From Charina bottae (lineage: Eukaryota; Chordata; Lepidosauria; Squamata; Charinaidae): DNA of 64,000 nucleotides. A model generated the notes under the pieces. That model was given only the letters and a program-made list of their open reading frames with translations. It made no database searches and was not told the DNA's origin. A program made the position numbers and the translations under genes. Below are positions 60,464 through 64,000 of the stretch, in pieces. The stretch lies in NCBI GenBank assembly GCA_023362775.1, contig JALMGJ010000006.1:57185001-57249000 (forward strand), in the 5' to 3' direction. Numbering within the stretch: position 1 is the stretch's first letter; each line of letters opens with the position of its first letter.

Positions 60464-60812
60464 CAGAGCTTTCCAAACTTTTCATGTTGGTGACACACTT
60501 TTTAGACATGCATCATTTCGCGACACACTCTTACAGCAGGGCATCATTTCACGACACACTCTTACAGCAGGGCACAAGGCAGGCACTAGGACCTGCGCGG
60601 AATCACAGCAGGTTTGGAGGCAGCCAGGCACAAGGCAGGCACTAGGACCTGCATGGAATCCTGGTAGGGCAGGTTTGGAGGCAGCAAGGCACAAGGCAGG
60701 CACTAGGACCTGCACGGAATCCTGGCAGGGCTCAGAGGCAGCAGCAGCCGCGACACACCCAAACACTGCAGCCGACAAACTAACGTGTCCCGACACAGTT
60801 TGGAAAGCTCTG
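60464..60812. mobile_element. hAT MITE, 'CAGAGCTTTCC' family, copy 3 (minisatellite interior)
   Basis: The termini CAGAGCTTTCCAAA and TTTGGAAAGCTCTG are flanked by perfect 8-bp repeats 'ggttagag' (60456-60463 and 60813-60820). Inside are a ~31-bp unit repeated twice ('catcatttc[g/a]cgacacac', 60511-60570) and a ~60-bp unit repeated three times ('aggcaggcactaggacctgc', 60571-60745). It is non-autonomous, with no coding capacity. Confidence 0.94.
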
Positions 60813-60820
60813 GGTTAGAG

Positions 60821-61394
60821 AGTTGTGGATTAATATTCAGTTTGCAACTTACCTACAAAATCTTGGGTCAACTATTTTTATTTATTTCATTTGATTTAGA
60901 TTCTGCCCAAATCCAAACAAATTTTCAATTATTTCTATTGTAATCTGAGAAGGATTATTATGATCATCATAATGTGGTACTTAGAAGAAAAGTGATGCAC
61001 AAATATGAAAAGAGACATTTTAGTGAATGTGAAAGAAAGAAAATAAGGGCTCATCTTCATGTCCTGTTTGACCCAGCATGAAGATGCCTTATTAACCATT
61101 TTTGAAGGACATGTCCTCATGACATCACCTGTGCCTTATTCCCTTATTTAGTTGTTCCAGCTGAAAGTGGTGTTTTCCTTCCCTTCCAACACATAATATT
61201 TCAGGCAGACGATTTAGGGCACCTTGGAAGTAAGACAAGGAATGATGTGGTCAGTGACATCAATTTGCTCCATTTGGTCCAGCAATTCTGCTATGGATAT
61301 GACCCTTCCCACTTCAGTTATAGGAGACTGCATCCCCATTGTCATTTTTACTTTGGCTGTGAGAGAGAACAAAAATTTGTTCTTTTCCTCTTTA
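60821..61394. other. Unassigned spacer
   Basis: A 'tttatttcatttgatttaga' scrap near 60880 may be a LINE tail. Nothing else recognised. Confidence 0.4.
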
Positions 61395-61592
61395 TACTGA
61401 AATTTATTTATTTATTTATTTATTTATTTATTTTCAGGATTTATAAAGCCACCAAACTCAAACAGTGTGACTCTGGGTGACACACAGCATAAATACACAA
61501 TAAAACAAAAAGAAGAAAAAGCAAAGCAAATCACATAACAAACAGAATATATATATATACAAAACATAAAATGTAAAATGGCGACCAAGCCT

Positions 61593-61626
<34 letters not shown>

Positions 61627-62490
61627 AACATGGGGGGACTCCAGCAAAACTAGCTCCTAATGCCTGGGGAAAGAGGCAGGTCTTCAGGGCTTTCCTAAAG
61701 GTGAGAAGAGTTGGGGCTTGTCGTGTATCGAGGGGGAGATCGTTCCAGAGAGCAGGGGCAACCACAGACAAGGCATGCTTCCTAGGTCCTGTAAGAAGAT
61801 AAGAGTTAAAAGAAAGAACCTGGAGCATGCACTCCCTGTGGGAGACTGTGGGGCAGGGAAATGTTCTTGGGAGAAGGTGGTCCCTCAGGCAACCCAGTCT
61901 TATGCCACGCAGGGCTTTAAAGGCAATAACCAGCACCTTGCATTGCACCTGAAAGCCTGTTGGGAGCCTGAGTACAGTTCAGAGTAGCAGGGTTACATAG
62001 GCATAATGAGATGCGCCCATAACTAGCCACAATGCTGCATTCTGGAACAATTGAAGCTTCTATATGGTAGAGCAGGCTGCAATAGTCCAATTGGAAGGTG
62101 ACCAAAACATGAGTGACCATGAACAGGGCCTCCTGGTCCAGGAATGGGTGCAACTGGCACACAAGATGCAGTTGTTGAAAGGCTCCCCTGGCCACAGCTG
62201 CTCTCTGCTCTTTGAGCAAGAGCTATGAGTCCAAGAGAACCCCCAGATTGTGTACCAAGTCTGAATGTGGTAATGCCACCCCATTCATAACCAAAGAGAG
62301 CAACTCTGCAACTGGACCCAAACTGCATAACCACTCAGTCACTTGGCAGGACTGAGCCGCAACCTGTTCTTCCCCATCCAGACCCTCACAGCTTCCAGAC
62401 ACTGAGAAAGAACCTTGACAGCTTCACTTGGATGGCCGGGAACAGAGATGTATAGCTTGGTATCATTGGCATATGTAGTGGCAACCTGCG
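61395..62490 (-). mobile_element. L2-clade LINE, 3' part, decayed
   Basis: The minus strand runs from a YAND box (normally YADD) with 'TKLYISVPGHPSEAVKVL' and 'VRVWMGKNRLRLSP' near 62350-62490, through 'VARGAFQQLHLVCQLHPFLD' and a broken 'LDYCSLLYH', to 'VLVIAFKALRGI' and 'PLDTRQAPTLLTFRKAL'. The 3' UTR and AATAAATA tail follow at 61395-61435. Several frameshifts split the frame. The catalytic box change and frame breaks mark it inactive. A (CAA)n run at 61593-61627 is an expansion inside the element. Confidence 0.9.
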
Positions 62491-62640
62491 GAAGACCTTT
62501 GTATTTTGAGGAGTTAGGTGGCATGTTTTGATTTTCCTTCCCCACACCTAGGAGATTAGAGTTTATTTTGAGTTACACTGATGTTTAACTGGCTTGTTTT
62601 TAATTCTGCTTGGCATGGGAGGGGGAAGAGAAGAAGCATA

Positions 62641-63295
62641 TGCCCACTCCTCCAACAGCCCTTCAGAACATAACTTTGTTTAAAGTGGGGGGAGAGAAAA
62701 CCCCCAGCTTGTTAAGTTTAAGCATAAGTTCACTCCTCCAGCCGCCCCTCTAGTGGCTTGGAATGGGGGGGATAATAAGAAATTGTTTATGCTTAGGCAC
62801 TGGCTTATCTGATGGCTTCCCAGGCTTTGGGAATGATGTCATGGACAGGTGCCAGGCCCCAGTAAGAATCCCAGTCAAGGTCAGGCTATGCAGCTTCAGT
62901 GCCATAGAAACTTGGTCACGGGGTTTGGGAGCCAGGCTTTGATAAACACCTTGGGATTGTCTTTGGAGTTTTGGGAGTCCACACAGGCCTGAGTGCTGGG
63001 TGCTGTGAAAATTGCCACCTTGGGGTATCTCCACTGTCCTTATTAGGGGGCTCCTGGCAGCCTATAGGAGATTAGGTATTACCTTGTTTGGTATGTATGT
63101 ATGTATTTCTTTCTGTATGCTATGCTTGTTATGCTTTGTGTAATCTGTGTAATCTGTGTTTCTGTTTGACTTTGTTTGCTTAAGTTTATAATAAAGCTTT
63201 AAGTTTCTTTATCCACTGGCGTGCTATTATCTCTGGATCTAAAAGAACCAATTGCCTGGGCCCCTGATCAAGGCGCTTGGACTCTTGGCAACACA
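62641..63295 (+). mobile_element. Probable solo LTR
   Basis: A 655-bp block starting TGCCCACTCC and ending TTGGCAACACA, flanked by the 5-bp direct repeat 'gcata' (62636-62640 and 63296-63300). An AATAAA signal ('tataataaagctttaag') lies about 100 bp before the right end, where an LTR polyadenylation site belongs, giving the plus orientation. Against it: a phrase like the left boundary recurs inside at about 62723, and 'taggagattag' occurs at both 62549 and 63065, so other boundaries are possible. No internal retroelement genes are present. Confidence 0.45.
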
Positions 63296-63300
63296 GCATA

Positions 63301-64000
63301 TTGATGATACCTCATCAATATCAAACTCTTCAGAGATCAATCAGTCAGTCATCCAGGAATCCTGTTGTTTGGTATGTGCGTGCATGCTGGGGAAATTGTA
63401 AAGGAGGAAAATTGCATAACCACAACCACAAATGTAGAATGTGGTGTGGAACAGAGAGGAGTCTCTCTGCCTGGCCAAAAATTATTTATGGGAAAAATTA
63501 GCTTCAGAAGAGAGAAAAGAAAAAGATCCACTCTTTGGCTCAGGCTTCTCTGCTTTGTAGTTCAAACTGGTTCAAAAGTCACACATACAGACTTTTTATA
63601 TGTGTGAATGTGGGTGGGAAGTGGATTGTTTGACACAGGTATATTGGTTCTCTATCAGTCTCCGGCAGATTGAAACTTCTGTGAGAAGAAAAATATAGGG
63701 AATAATAAAAATGAAGGCTTGAACCCCCAACACCACCCTGCCACAAGTTCAGAAGAGTGACTGGTAATTGGTAGGTGATGCTGAGTCAGAGGGGAAAGGA
63801 CAGCAAGAAATCTACCAACTGCTGCCCTGAAACTGTCCTGCATTACATTGTTTGAAGGCAGCTTCATTGTTGAGGCATGATAAAGGCAGGCTACAAGGGG
63901 AATGCAGTTCATGTCAATATACTTTCTTTCCAACTCTGTGGCCATGAGGAAGACCCTTAAGACTAACAACTTCTAAATTAGATTGAGCAAACATTTCCTG
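63301..64000. other. Unassigned spacer to window end
   Basis: No gene or repeat recognised. Short frames on both strands lack motifs. Confidence 0.45.

Noticed and set aside
62549..63075. Two copies of 'taggagattag' as a target duplication around a 505-bp insert
   Set aside because: The enclosed block has no tail, terminal inverted repeat or TG/CA ends, and the alternative LTR boundaries with 'gcata' explain more. Kept only as a caution.

Overview
The window looks like intergenic or deep intronic DNA of a squamate reptile (lizard or snake). I reach this from the repeat mix, not from host genes: BovB/RTE LINEs, Sauria-type SINEs that end in a BovB-like tail, L2- and CR1-clade LINEs, a second tRNA-headed SINE, hAT and Tigger-like MITEs, and AT-rich spacer with scattered microsatellites. 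I found no host protein-coding gene, rRNA gene, stand-alone tRNA gene or CRISPR array that I can support. Nearly all longer open frames are transposon remnants, simple repeats or chance.

Layout. 1-16 kb: spacer with an L2 tail, two microsatellites, two old CR1 copies (7.0 and 9.6 kb), hAT MITEs (7.8 and 11.7 kb), two tRNA-headed SINEs (10.7 and 15.5 kb) and a Sauria-type SINE (14.6 kb). 16.3-20.6 kb: a nest of elements. A Tigger-like MITE was split by a solo LTR (5-bp target duplication), which was split by a nearly full-length zinc-finger LINE (10-bp target duplication). The LINE's 5' end carries a 121-bp patch copied from sequence just outside the MITE. 20.9-24.8 kb: a very old RTE copy with a SINE fragment inside it, then a CR1 3' end. 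25.0-26.6 kb: a GC-rich 1.58-kb hAT foldback element. 28.3-29.3 kb: a well-preserved L2 3' half. 33.0-33.75 kb: a fresh 238-bp duplication separated by a 265-bp insert that is identical to sequence at 39.2 kb. 34.3-35.5 kb: BovB. 48.2-49.0 kb: an L2 fragment and a second copy of the zinc-finger LINE with an inverted 5' half. 50.6-51.1 kb: young BovB end. 52.6 and 56.8 kb: Sauria-type SINEs. 54.8, 59.2 and 60.5 kb: hAT MITEs. 61.4-63.3 kb: L2 and a probable solo LTR.

How the parts relate. The autonomous families (BovB, L2, CR1, zinc-finger LINE) are present only as truncated or mutated copies. The SINEs would have depended on LINE enzymes (Sauria type on BovB), and the MITEs on hAT or pogo/Tigger transposases that are not encoded here. 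The most unusual signals are rearrangement scars at base resolution: the two-piece templated patch at the LINE 5' junction, the twin-primed LINE, and the duplication with a templated insert at 33 kb. Family names rest on recognising sequence patterns from memory; no database was searched.
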